46,770 bases of DNA from JAJYVT01 sp035534455 (GTDB lineage Bacteria > Actinomycetota > Acidimicrobiia > Acidimicrobiales > RAAP-2): assembly GCA_035534455.1 (NCBI GenBank), contig DATLRV010000004.1:1-46770 (forward strand), given 5' to 3'. Of this stretch, positions 32,166-39,236 are shown in pieces (within the stretch, counting starts at the first letter, position 1; the number at the start of each line of letters is the position of its first letter). The position numbers and the translations under genes are program-made. Under the pieces are notes generated by a model that saw nothing but the letters and a program-made list of their open reading frames with translations, had not been told where the DNA came from and ran no database searches.

Positions 32166-33485
32166 ATGCGGGCGTTCCGGCGGGCGACGCGGGCGACGCG
32201 GGCGACGCGGGCGACGCGGGCGACGCGGGCGACGCGGGCGACGCGGGCGACGCGGGCGACGCGGGCGGCGGGGCTGGTCGTGGCAGGTGTGGCGTCGCTC
32301 GGCCTGCTGACCCTGGGCACGCCTCCGATGGCCGATGCGGGCACGCCGCAGCCCGCGTTCTACACGTGGCAGGCGCCGGGCGGCGCTTCCACCGCCGGCC
32401 AGCGCGTGGTCGCGCTGAGCTTCGACGACGGGCCGGGGCCGTCGACGCCGCGGATCCTCGCGGTCCTCGAGAAGTACCACGTGCCCGCCACCTTCTTCGA
32501 AGTCGGAGAGGAGGTCGCCGAGTACCCCCAGTACTCCAAGGCGGTGGTCGCGGCCGGCGATCCCGTCGAGAGCCACACGTGGAGCCATCCCGATCTCGCG
32601 ACACTTTCGGTCGCCCAGATCGACGCGCAGATCGACAACACCCAGCGCGAGATCCGCTCCGTCACGGGCGAGACTCCGAATTGCCTCCGGCCGCCCTACG
32701 ACGCGTGGAACGCGACCGTGCTCGACCAGATCGCTGCGCGGGGTATGACGACGATGAGCTACTCGGTCGACCCGCGCGACTGGTCGAGGCCCGGCGTGAC
32801 AGCGATCGTGCAGCAGGTGGTGGGCGCGGCGTTCCCGGGCGCCGTGGTCGACCTACACGACGGTGGCGGGACACGGTCCGAGACCGTCGCCGCACTGCCC
32901 CGGATCATCACGGGCCTGCGCTCGGCCGGGTATCGCTTCGTTGCGGTCTGCGGGCGCCTCGCCGCGCCCTCTCCGCAGGCGAGCGCGGTGTACGCCTTCG
33001 GCACGGCGCCGGCGACCGGCGCGCCGGTCACCTCCCTCGCCCCGTATGTCGGGGCGGCGGGGACCGCGACCGGGTACTGGCTCGCGGCGGCGGACGGCGG
33101 GGTGTTCTCGACGGGCGTGCCCTTCTACGGCTCGATGGGGGGCAAGCACCTCGTCCAGCCGATCGTCGGCATGGCGGCGACCCCCGACGGGCGCGGCTAC
33201 TGGCTCGTCGCCGCCGACGGCGGGGTCTTCAGCTTCGGCGACGCGCGCTTCTCCGGTTCGATGGGCGGGAAGCCCCTCGACGAGCCTGTCGTCGGCATGG
33301 CGGTCGACGGGGCGACGGGCGGCTACTGGGAGGTGGCCGCCGACGGCGGGATCTTCAGCTTCGACGCGCCCTACTACGGCTCGGCAGCGGGACGATCGAC
33401 GGTCAACCGGTTCTTCTCCATGGCGGCGACCCCCGGCGGAACCGGCTACCTCCTCGCCGGCGCGCACCCGGTGACCTCGGGTTGA
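32166..33485 (+). CDS. Secreted polysaccharide deacetylase with GYW..ADGGVFSF repeats
   Basis: A 439-residue exported protein. The signal region is odd: MRAFR, nine RAT repeats, then a hydrophobic stretch (AAGLVVAGVASLGLLTLG). The NodB-type domain (about residues 75-260) has ALSFDDGPGPST (catalytic Asp pair), SHTWSHPDL (zinc histidines), RPPYDAWN and VVDLHDGGG. The last 150 residues hold three repeats of the GYWL.AADGGVFSFG type, probably a beta-propeller-like wall-binding part common in Acidimicrobiia. It removes acetyl groups from wall or surface polysaccharides. The ATG at 32166 has a poor ribosome binding site; GTG at 32160 is an alternative. A DosR-like site lies 40 bp upstream. Confidence 0.85.
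   Translation: MRAFRRATRATRATRATRATRATRATRATRATRAAGLVVAGVASLGLLTLGTPPMADAGTPQPAFYTWQAPGGASTAGQRVVALSFDDGPGPSTPRILAVLEKYHVPATFFEVGEEVAEYPQYSKAVVAAGDPVESHTWSHPDLATLSVAQIDAQIDNTQREIRSVTGETPNCLRPPYDAWNATVLDQIAARGMTTMSYSVDPRDWSRPGVTAIVQQVVGAAFPGAVVDLHDGGGTRSETVAALPRIITGLRSAGYRFVAVCGRLAAPSPQASAVYAFGTAPATGAPVTSLAPYVGAAGTATGYWLAAADGGVFSTGVPFYGSMGGKHLVQPIVGMAATPDGRGYWLVAADGGVFSFGDARFSGSMGGKPLDEPVVGMAVDGATGGYWEVAADGGIFSFDAPYYGSAAGRSTVNRFFSMAATPGGTGYLLAGAHPVTSG
32181..32261. repeat. 9-bp tandem repeat (CGGGCGACG), nine exact units
   Basis: Nine exact copies in frame, encoding (RAT)9 in the positively charged start of the deacetylase signal peptide. Copy-number change would keep the frame. Confidence 0.95.
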
Positions 33486-33533
33486 CGACCCGAGCGGTGC
33501 GCGCACCTTTCGGGGAGCCTGAAGATGGCGAGC

Positions 33534-33989
33534 TCAGTCCTCGGCGCTGTTGCGAACGACCACCACGGGGCAGTGCGCATGGGTCGTGACGAACTCGCTC
33601 ACCGAGCCGAGGAGCATGCCGGCGAACGCGCCCCGTCCCCTGCTCCCCACGACGACGAGCGACGCGTGGTCCGACTCGTCGACGAGCACGCGTCCCGGTG
33701 GCCCTTCGACGACGGCGAAGCTGAGCGTGTCGGGGCGCTTGGGGCCGAAGACCTCGGTCACCTCCCGATCGAGCACGTCGCGAGCGTCGCCTTCGGGGTC
33801 CCATTCACCCGGTACGGGCAGCGGCCATCCGTAGCCCGTCGGGAGGCGCCAGACCGCGATCACCCTGAGCGGGGCGCCGACGAGGGCGGCGTACCGCGCC
33901 CCCCAGGCGAGCGCCTGCTTCGAGTGCTCCGAGCCGTCGTCGCCGACGACGACGGCTGACCTCGCCCCGTGGGCATCTCGTGTCGTCAC
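33534..33989 (-). CDS. Universal stress protein (UspA family, ATP-binding type)
   Basis: A 151-residue single-domain USP. VVVGDDGSEHSKQALAWG forms the first strand and loop, and VVVGSRGRGAFAGMLLGSVSEFV carries the G-x2-G-x9-G-S motif that binds ATP. USPs of this kind are hallmark members of hypoxia or dormancy regulons in actinobacteria. The GTG at 33989 is chosen since the USP fold starts there; it has no ribosome binding site, but TACGAA lies 6 nt upstream. It is divergent from ppsA, with DosR-like dyads between the two. Confidence 0.9.
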   Translation of the reverse strand: MTTRDAHGARSAVVVGDDGSEHSKQALAWGARYAALVGAPLRVIAVWRLPTGYGWPLPVPGEWDPEGDARDVLDREVTEVFGPKRPDTLSFAVVEGPPGRVLVDESDHASLVVVGSRGRGAFAGMLLGSVSEFVTTHAHCPVVVVRNSAED

Positions 33990-34086
33990 GAGTCGTTCGT
34001 ACGCCTGCCGACGATGCGGTCGGCAGGGCCATACGTCACGTCCCGCCGCCCGCGTCGTCGCCCGTCGTCGCACGATTGCAACGCGA

Positions 34087-34104
34087 TTGGGACGTTGGTC
34101 CGTA
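34087..34104. promoter_or_regulatory. DosR-like dyad on the USP side of the divergent region
   Basis: GGGAC-GTTG-GTCC(G) in TTGGGACGTTGGTCCGTA. The core GGAC-N4-GTCC is a perfect dyad with the DosR spacing; only the last base of GNCCC differs. It lies about 100 bp before the USP start. Confidence 0.45.
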
Positions 34105-34271
34105 GTGGGCGTGCCGTCGCTGTCCCTATCCTCAAATCGACGGGACAAGGTTTCTTGTCAGTCACATCGGCGAGCGGTGCCCCCTACCCCCCCAGGGGGG
34201 GCCGTTCGTCGAGCGTTCGGCGGTGAGGTGCGCGGAGCCACCGACGCGAACCCCTTGTGCGCCCCCCTCCA

Positions 34272-34287
34272 CGGACCTTCGGCCCTT
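34272..34287. promoter_or_regulatory. DosR-like dyad on the ppsA side of the divergent region
   Basis: CGGAC-CTTC-GGCCC followed by TT. One base of RGGNC differs. The form GGAC-CTTC-GGCCCT is close to natural DosR sites before stress genes in mycobacteria. It lies about 100 bp before the ATG of ppsA. Confidence 0.45.
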
Positions 34288-34388
34288 CCCGCGCGCCTCG
34301 GCCACGGGGAGGCTCGTCGTGAGCCGGGTCGTGCCGGTTCGCCGCCCTCGGGTCCGGACGTGGCAGGGCGGAGGCGAAAGGAGTGTCG

Positions 34389-36788
34389 ATGGCCAGCTAC
34401 GTGCGAACCTTCGGAGAGATCGGGGTGGGGGACGTGCCGCTCGTCGGCGGGAAGAACGCCTCGCTCGGCGAGATGTACCGGGAGCTCGGCGGCTGCGGCG
34501 TGAAGGTTCCCGACGGGTTCGCGATCACGGCTGACGCCTTTCGCGACATGCTGACCGCCGCGGGCGCCTGGAAGCCGCTGCACGTCGCACTGGACGGGCT
34601 CGACCCGACCGACGTCGTCGACCTCGCGCACCGGGCCAAGGCGGCGCGTGAGGTGGTCTACGGCGCCGGCCTCCCCGAAGTCCTCGCGGCGGGGATCCTC
34701 GAGGCCTACCACGGGCTCCAGGCGCAGTACGGGAGCGACGTGCGCGTCGCTGTCCGGTCCTCCGCCACGGCCGAGGACCTGCCGCAGGCGAGCTTCGCGG
34801 GCCAGCACGAGACCTACCTCAACGTACGGGGCGACCACAGCCTTCTCGACGCGTGCCGGCACTGCTTCGCCAGCCTCTTCACCGACCGTGCCGTCCATTA
34901 CCGCATCGACCAGGGATTCGACCACTTCAAGGTGGCGCTGTCGGTCGGCGTCATGAAGATGGTCCGTTCCGACCTCGCCTCGTCCGGGGTGATGTTCACC
35001 TTGGACACCGAGTCCGGCTTCCGGGACGTCGTGTTCGTGACCGGTGCGTACGGCCTCGGCGAGAACGTGGTTCAGGGCGCGGTCGACCCCGACGAGTTCT
35101 ACGTGCACAAGCCCACGTACGAGTCGGGCCACAGAGCCGTGCTGCGCAGGGCGCTCGGCGACAAGGCGGTGAAGATGGTGCTCGCCGATGGGCAGTCGAG
35201 ACAGACCACGCGCAACGTGCCGACCGCGCGCGCCGACCGGATGCGCTACTGCCTGGGCGACGCCGAGGTCCTGGTGCTCGCCGGCCACGCGGTCGACATC
35301 GAGCGCCACTACGGCGTCCCGATGGACATCGAGTGGGCAAAGGACGGCATCGACGGCGAGCTGTACGTGGTCCAGTCACGTCCCGAGACCGTGGCGTCCC
35401 AGCGGCAGATCTCGACGATCGAGACCTACCGGCTCGAGGTCCCGGGCGAGGTGCTCGCCGAGGGCCGGGCGGTGGGCGAGCGGATCGCAGCGGGCCCGGC
35501 CCGTCGCGTGGAGGGCGTCGCCGCGCTGGTCGACTTCCAGCCGGGCGAGGTCCTCGTCGCGGACACGACGACGCCGGACTGGGAACCCGTGATGAAGACT
35601 GCCGCAGCCATCGTGACCAACCGCGGTGGCCGCACCTGCCACGCGGCGATCGTCGCGCGCGAGCTCGGCGTCCCTGCCGTCGTCGGTGCCGGCGACGCGA
35701 CCACTCGAGTGCCCTCAGGCGGGTTCGTCACGGTGTCGTGCGCGGAGGGGGACACCGGACGTGTCTACCGCGGGGAGGTGCCCTACAGCGTCTCGCGCGC
35801 CGAGGTTGGAGACATCGGGCGCCCGAAGACCAAGGTGATGGTGAACGTCGGCAACCCGGACATCGCCTTCAAGGCGTCGTTCCTTCCGAACGACGGCGTC
35901 GGACTTGCCCGGATGGAGTTCATCATCAGCGAGCAGGTGAAGGTGCACCCCCTCGCGCTCGTGCACCCCGAGCGGGTGTCCGATCCGGCGGCAAGGGCCG
36001 AGATCGAGCGCGTGACGACCGGCTACCCGAGCGGCGAGGCGTTCTTCGTCGAGCGGCTCTCGGAAGGGATCGGGACGATCGCCGCGGCGTTCTGGCCGAA
36101 GCCGGTGGTGGTCCGCATGTCGGACTTCAAGACCAACGAGTACGCGAGCCTGCTCGGCGGGTCGGAGTTCGAGCCTTTCGAGGACAACCCGATGCTCGGG
36201 TTCCGCGGGGCGTCGCGCTACGCGCACCCCGCCTACGAAGAGGGGTTCGCGCTGGAGTGCCGGGCGATGCGACGTGTGCGCGAGGAGATGGGCTTCAGCA
36301 ACGTCGTCCTCATGCTGCCCTTCGTCCGCCGGGTCGCCGAGGCCGACCTCGTGCTCGCCAGGATGGCGGAGCTCGGACTCGCCCGGGGGGAGCACGGTCT
36401 CGAGATCTACGCGATGTGCGAGATCCCGAACAACGTGATCCTCGTCGACGAGTTCGCGCGCCGCTTCGACGGGTTCTCCATCGGGTCGAACGACCTGACC
36501 CAGTTGACGCTCGGTGTCGACCGCGACAGCGAGACGGTGGCGTTCGACTACGACGAGCGCGACGACGGCGTGAAGGAGATGATCAGGCTCGCGGTGGAGG
36601 GTTGCCGGCGCAACGGGATCCACTCGGGCATCTGCGGCCAGGCGCCGTCCGACTACCCCGACATGGCCGAGTACCTGGTCACGCTCGGCATCGACTCGCT
36701 GAGCCTGAATCCCGACACGGTGCTCAAGACCACCCGCGTCGTCCTCGACGTGGAGCGCCGGCTCAGCGAGCGGGCGAACCGGTCGTGA
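34389..36788 (+). CDS. ppsA: Phosphoenolpyruvate synthase (pyruvate, water dikinase)
   Basis: A 799-residue enzyme making PEP from pyruvate and ATP. The N-terminal ATP-grasp domain (about 1-345) starts GVGDVPLVGGKNASLGEM and has RSSATAEDLPQASFAGQ. The swivelling domain carries the phosphohistidine His418 in NRGGRTCHAAIVAREL. The C-terminal PEP-binding barrel has SIGSNDLTQLTLGVDRDS and Cys749 in ICGQAPSDYP. ATG 34389 with AAAGGAG 5 nt upstream. PEP synthases and pyruvate phosphate dikinases are regular members of DevR/DosR-type regulons in streptomycetes, which fits the dyads upstream. A small unknown gene and an L,D-transpeptidase follow. Confidence 0.95.
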   Translation: MASYVRTFGEIGVGDVPLVGGKNASLGEMYRELGGCGVKVPDGFAITADAFRDMLTAAGAWKPLHVALDGLDPTDVVDLAHRAKAAREVVYGAGLPEVLAAGILEAYHGLQAQYGSDVRVAVRSSATAEDLPQASFAGQHETYLNVRGDHSLLDACRHCFASLFTDRAVHYRIDQGFDHFKVALSVGVMKMVRSDLASSGVMFTLDTESGFRDVVFVTGAYGLGENVVQGAVDPDEFYVHKPTYESGHRAVLRRALGDKAVKMVLADGQSRQTTRNVPTARADRMRYCLGDAEVLVLAGHAVDIERHYGVPMDIEWAKDGIDGELYVVQSRPETVASQRQISTIETYRLEVPGEVLAEGRAVGERIAAGPARRVEGVAALVDFQPGEVLVADTTTPDWEPVMKTAAAIVTNRGGRTCHAAIVARELGVPAVVGAGDATTRVPSGGFVTVSCAEGDTGRVYRGEVPYSVSRAEVGDIGRPKTKVMVNVGNPDIAFKASFLPNDGVGLARMEFIISEQVKVHPLALVHPERVSDPAARAEIERVTTGYPSGEAFFVERLSEGIGTIAAAFWPKPVVVRMSDFKTNEYASLLGGSEFEPFEDNPMLGFRGASRYAHPAYEEGFALECRAMRRVREEMGFSNVVLMLPFVRRVAEADLVLARMAELGLARGEHGLEIYAMCEIPNNVILVDEFARRFDGFSIGSNDLTQLTLGVDRDSETVAFDYDERDDGVKEMIRLAVEGCRRNGIHSGICGQAPSDYPDMAEYLVTLGIDSLSLNPDTVLKTTRVVLDVERRLSERANRS

Positions 36789-36852
36789 CCACGCCCGGCG
36801 CCGACCTCACCTCCCTGCCCGACGCCGCGGTCTCCCGGGCCGGGTCAACACG

Positions 36853-37044
36853 GTGCTGCAGACCGCCTTCTTCGCGCTGACCGGGATCATCCCCGAAAAC
36901 CGCGCGCTCGAGCGGGCCCATCCGCACGAGGCGGCGCGCCTGCAGCACCTCGCCGAGCAGGCGGTGGCGCAGCGCTGGGACGTCTACGAGGAGATGGCGA
37001 CCCACGGCGCCGAGCACTTCTGCGCCGTGGCGCGCAAGGATTGA
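36853..37044 (+). CDS. Small hypothetical protein between ppsA and the L,D-transpeptidase
   Basis: A 63-residue protein starting at GTG 36853 (LQTAFFALTGIIPENRALERAHPHEAARL and so on, no family recognised). It is helical-looking, with many His, Glu and Ala residues and no signal peptide. It starts 64 bp after the ppsA stop and its stop lies 2 bp before the chosen start of the transpeptidase, which suggests one transcript. The ribosome binding site is weak. Codon use is normal for the window. Confidence 0.6.
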   Translation: MLQTAFFALTGIIPENRALERAHPHEAARLQHLAEQAVAQRWDVYEEMATHGAEHFCAVARKD

Positions 37045-37046
37045 CC

Positions 37047-37907
37047 GTGGTCCGCCGCGCCCTCGACCGCTCGACCCACGGCGCCGGGCGTCGGCCCCTG
37101 CCGGCGGTCGCCCTGATCGCCTCCGCGTTGGCGGCGTCGGTCTGCCTCGGCGGGTGCACGGGAGGCACACCGGCGGTGCTCCCTCCGACCCCGACCCCGA
37201 CCCCGACCTCGGGCGCCGGGTCGTCGACCACCACGACGGCGCCCACGACCCCGACGACTGCTCCCCGACGAGCGACGACGACCACGCTGCCGGCGACGAC
37301 GACCACGACCACGGCCGTACCGACGCTCGGCCCGGGCGCGACCGGGCCGACGGTGCTCGCGCTCCAGCAGCGTCTCGTGGCGCTGCACTACTGGCTCGGG
37401 ACACCCGACGGGGTGTTCGGTGACAGCACCGAGCAGGCGGTGTACGCGCTGCAGAAGGCGGCGGGGATCGCGCGCGACGGTGTGGTCGGTCCGCAGACCG
37501 AGGCGGCGCTCGCGCGCGGCGTCGCCCCCGACCCTCAGCCGTCGCAGGGGTATCTCGTCGAGGTCGACCTCACCGACGACCTCCTCATGCTCGTGACAAA
37601 CGGCGCGCTCGAATGGACGTTCAACACGTCGACGGGCGGCGGCTACGTCTACACAGGGACCGCGGTGGCGGTGACGCCTGCCGGCATGTTCTCGATCGTC
37701 CGGGAGGTCGACGGCATGGTCACCGACAACCTCGGTCAGCTCTGGCGACCGAAGTTCTTCGTGGGCGGCGACGCGATCCACGGCGACTCCTACGTCCCCC
37801 CGTACCCCGTCTCCCACGGCTGCGTGCGCGTCAGCAACGAGGCGATCGACTGGATCTGGACACACGACATGGCCCCGATCGGCACCAGGGTCTGGGTCTA
37901 CGGCTGA
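37047..37907 (+). CDS. Lipoprotein L,D-transpeptidase with peptidoglycan-binding domain
   Basis: A 286-residue exported protein. A signal peptide ends in the lipobox LGGC (Cys37). A Thr/Pro-rich linker (about 45-95, with TPTPTPTS and runs of T) reaches to a PG_binding_1 domain (about 100-155, GPTVLALQQRLVALHYWLG). The YkuD catalytic domain follows, with HGDSY...SHGCVRVSN and the nucleophile Cys259. It makes 3-3 crosslinks or attaches proteins in peptidoglycan. GTG 37047 is preferred (AAGGA 6 nt upstream); TTG 37041 overlaps the previous stop. Its end overlaps the response-regulator remnant by 10 bp. Confidence 0.9.
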   Translation: MVRRALDRSTHGAGRRPLPAVALIASALAASVCLGGCTGGTPAVLPPTPTPTPTSGAGSSTTTTAPTTPTTAPRRATTTTLPATTTTTTAVPTLGPGATGPTVLALQQRLVALHYWLGTPDGVFGDSTEQAVYALQKAAGIARDGVVGPQTEAALARGVAPDPQPSQGYLVEVDLTDDLLMLVTNGALEWTFNTSTGGGYVYTGTAVAVTPAGMFSIVREVDGMVTDNLGQLWRPKFFVGGDAIHGDSYVPPYPVSHGCVRVSNEAIDWIWTHDMAPIGTRVWVYG

Positions 37908-38245
37908 GGTCCGCCCGTCGGGTCGTTCCGGTGGCGGAGGGCGGAGACGGCGGCCTGGACGCGGTCCTGCATTCCGAGCTTGGTGAGGATGCTGCTGACG
38001 TGGGTCTTCACGGTCTGCTCCCCGACGATCAGCGTGGCGGCGATCTGGCCGTTGTCGTCGGCCGCGGAGGTGAGGACGACGACCGACGGACGGTGCGCGG
38101 CGTCCGACAGGCCCGCGGGCACCCCGTGCCCGCCGAGCACGGGCATGTACACGGGCATGTAGAGGTCGAGCAGCAGCACGTCGGGGCGCGTCGCGGCGAC
38201 GACCTCGAGGGCTTGTGCGCCGTCCTCCGCGTCGCCGACCAGGAT
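37898..38245 (-). pseudogene. Remnant of a NarL/DosR-type response regulator
   Basis: On the minus strand the frame reads ILVGDAEDGAQALEVVAATRPDVLLLDLYMPV, the middle of a receiver domain with the phosphorylatable Asp. It then has a duplicated YMPV, then AHRPSVVVLTSAADDNG, and then jumps directly to QIAATLIVGEQTVKTHVSSILTKLGMQDRVQAAV, the end of a LuxR-type helix-turn-helix. About 70 residues between the receiver and the HTH are missing, and so are the first 25 or so residues with the acidic pocket; no start codon is seen before ILVGD. The frame is still open. It can hardly fold as a regulator, so I call it a decayed gene. DosR belongs to this family. Confidence 0.75.
38139..38161. repeat. 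12-bp duplication in the response-regulator remnant
   Basis: ACGGGCATGTAC is followed directly by ACGGGCATGTA. On the coding strand it doubles the YMPV of the receiver motif LDLYMPV. Confidence 0.85.
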
Positions 38246-38326
38246 CGTCGATCCGGCCGGCGACAGCGACTGACCCGGCCGGCTTAGGCCGCTCGGCCCG
38301 GTGGCGGCGCGACGCGAGAACGTGCG

Positions 38327-38524
38327 CTACCCGGCGGGGTGGAAGTGCTCCACGGACGCGTCCGATCCTGGGAAGAACAGGCCCTCGTCGCCCGTGTCGC
38401 CCCAGCGAACGAGATAGGGCGGCGCCCCGTCCGGCCCGTGGACCTCCAGGATCTCTCCGTCCCGTTCGGGCTCGCCGAGGTGGTGGCCTTTGATCACGAT
38501 GCGGTCTCCGACGTTCGCGTGCAC
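38327..38524 (-). CDS. DUF1918 protein
   Basis: A 65-residue protein of the DUF1918 family: ANVGDRIVIKGHHLGEPERDGEILEVHGPDGAPPYLVRW is the typical course (read here in parts), ending GLFFPGSDASVEHF. It is a small SH3-like barrel of unknown function, frequent near DosR/DevR-type regulons. GTG 38524 with AAGGAG 5 nt upstream. A perfect DosR-like dyad lies 100 bp upstream, with a weaker one about 65 bp upstream. Confidence 0.92.
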   Translation of the reverse strand: MHANVGDRIVIKGHHLGEPERDGEILEVHGPDGAPPYLVRWGDTGDEGLFFPGSDASVEHFHPAG

Positions 38525-38539
38525 GGCATCTCCTTCCTC

Positions 38540-38569
38540 TCATGGAGAGGTTCTTCATGGAGAGGTTCT
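38540..38569. repeat. 15-bp direct repeat upstream of the DUF1918 gene
   Basis: TCATGGAGAGGTTCT occurs twice in direct succession. On the minus strand it lies 15-45 bp before the GTG of DUF1918, in its leader or promoter. Confidence 0.9.
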
Positions 38570-38588
38570 GCCCGATCCAGTCCGTCGA

Positions 38589-38606
38589 GTAGGGGCGAAG
38601 GTCATC
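38589..38606. promoter_or_regulatory. Weaker DosR-like dyad next to the perfect one
   Basis: GGGGC-GAAG-GTCAT. The first half fits RGGNC; two bases of GNCCC differ. Its centre lies 35 bp from the centre of the perfect site, so the two could form a pair. Confidence 0.3.
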
Positions 38607-38623
38607 GACGCGCCATGCGGTCC

Positions 38624-38643
38624 GTAGGGACGGAGGTCCCTAC
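38624..38643. promoter_or_regulatory. Perfect DosR-like palindrome between DUF1918 and an unknown gene
   Basis: GTAGGGAC-GGAG-GTCCCTAC: two perfect 8-bp arms with a 4-bp spacer. It fits RGGNC-N4-GNCCC fully, and the flanking bases resemble natural DosR sites. It lies in the divergent promoter between DUF1918 (100 bp away) and the gene at 38738 (95 bp away). Confidence 0.7.
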
Positions 38644-38737
38644 CCGGCGCCCGTTCGCCGTGGGAAGAGTGAGAGGGGCGCCGTCCGTGGTTGTCGGGAC
38701 CACGGACGCAGTGCCCACGAGCCGATGGAGGCGGGCG

Positions 38738-39217
38738 GTGCGCAGGTTCGGAGATGGGAATCGACTTCCCCGGTTGCCGTGGGGGAGCCGTCACGCCCGC
38801 GTCGACCGACCCCCCGGGCTCCGGGAGATCACCGCCCTCCTCGTCTCGGACTGCGAGGCCTTCCTGCTCGGCAGCTACGCCCAACTGCTCGACGAGCGGT
38901 CCGAGCCCGTCCCGGTCTGGGCGTGGACGAACCTCCTCGCGCATGGAACCGGGGAGGACCTCGCGTGGGCCACTTCAGACGTGCACGGCGGACGGTTCTC
39001 GTCGCGCCGCTGGCGCGTCGCCCGCGCGTTCGCCGCCTCCGAGGTGCTGGCCGCGGTCGAGCGCGGCGCGACGCTCGCCGACGTGCAGCGCGAGGTGCTC
39101 GTGCCCGCCGAGCTCGCGATCGCCGACCAACGGGGTGCCTGGGCGTGGACGCCGCAGCAGTGGCTCGAGACGGTGCGCTCGGCGATCCGGGCCTCTCCCT
39201 ACTCGAGCCGCACCTGA
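38738..39217 (+). CDS. Hypothetical protein divergent from DUF1918
   Basis: A 159-residue protein of no family I know. It has LREITALLVSDCEAFLLGSYAQLLDERSEPVPVWAWTNLLAHG and ends with LADVQREVLVPAELAIADQRGAWAWTPQQWLETVRSAI (both read in part). It is Trp-rich and mainly helical, without signal or membrane segments. GTG 38738 with GGAGG 6 nt upstream; upstream starts have no support. The perfect DosR-like dyad lies 95 bp before it, so it may be a member of the stress group. The BON-DUF2267 gene is convergent. Confidence 0.7.
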   Translation: MRRFGDGNRLPRLPWGSRHARVDRPPGLREITALLVSDCEAFLLGSYAQLLDERSEPVPVWAWTNLLAHGTGEDLAWATSDVHGGRFSSRRWRVARAFAASEVLAAVERGATLADVQREVLVPAELAIADQRGAWAWTPQQWLETVRSAIRASPYSSRT

Positions 39218-39236
39218 CGCCGCTGACGTCGCGGCG

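Larger units (their letters stand above)
33990..34388. other. Long divergent promoter region between the USP and PEP synthase genes
   Basis: About 400 bases with no supported gene. It holds two DosR-like dyads (listed separately), a C7-A-G7 palindrome at 34187-34201 of unknown meaning, and a good ribosome binding site (AAAGGAG) for ppsA at its end. Its length is unusual for this compact window. Confidence 0.6.

Noticed and set aside
32181..32261. Nine repeats as a CRISPR-like array
   Set aside because: The 9-bp units are directly adjacent, without spacers, and are in frame within a coding sequence.
34187..34201. C7-A-G7 palindrome as a terminator
   Set aside because: It leaves almost no loop, has no T run, and lies in a divergent promoter region where no transcript is known to end.
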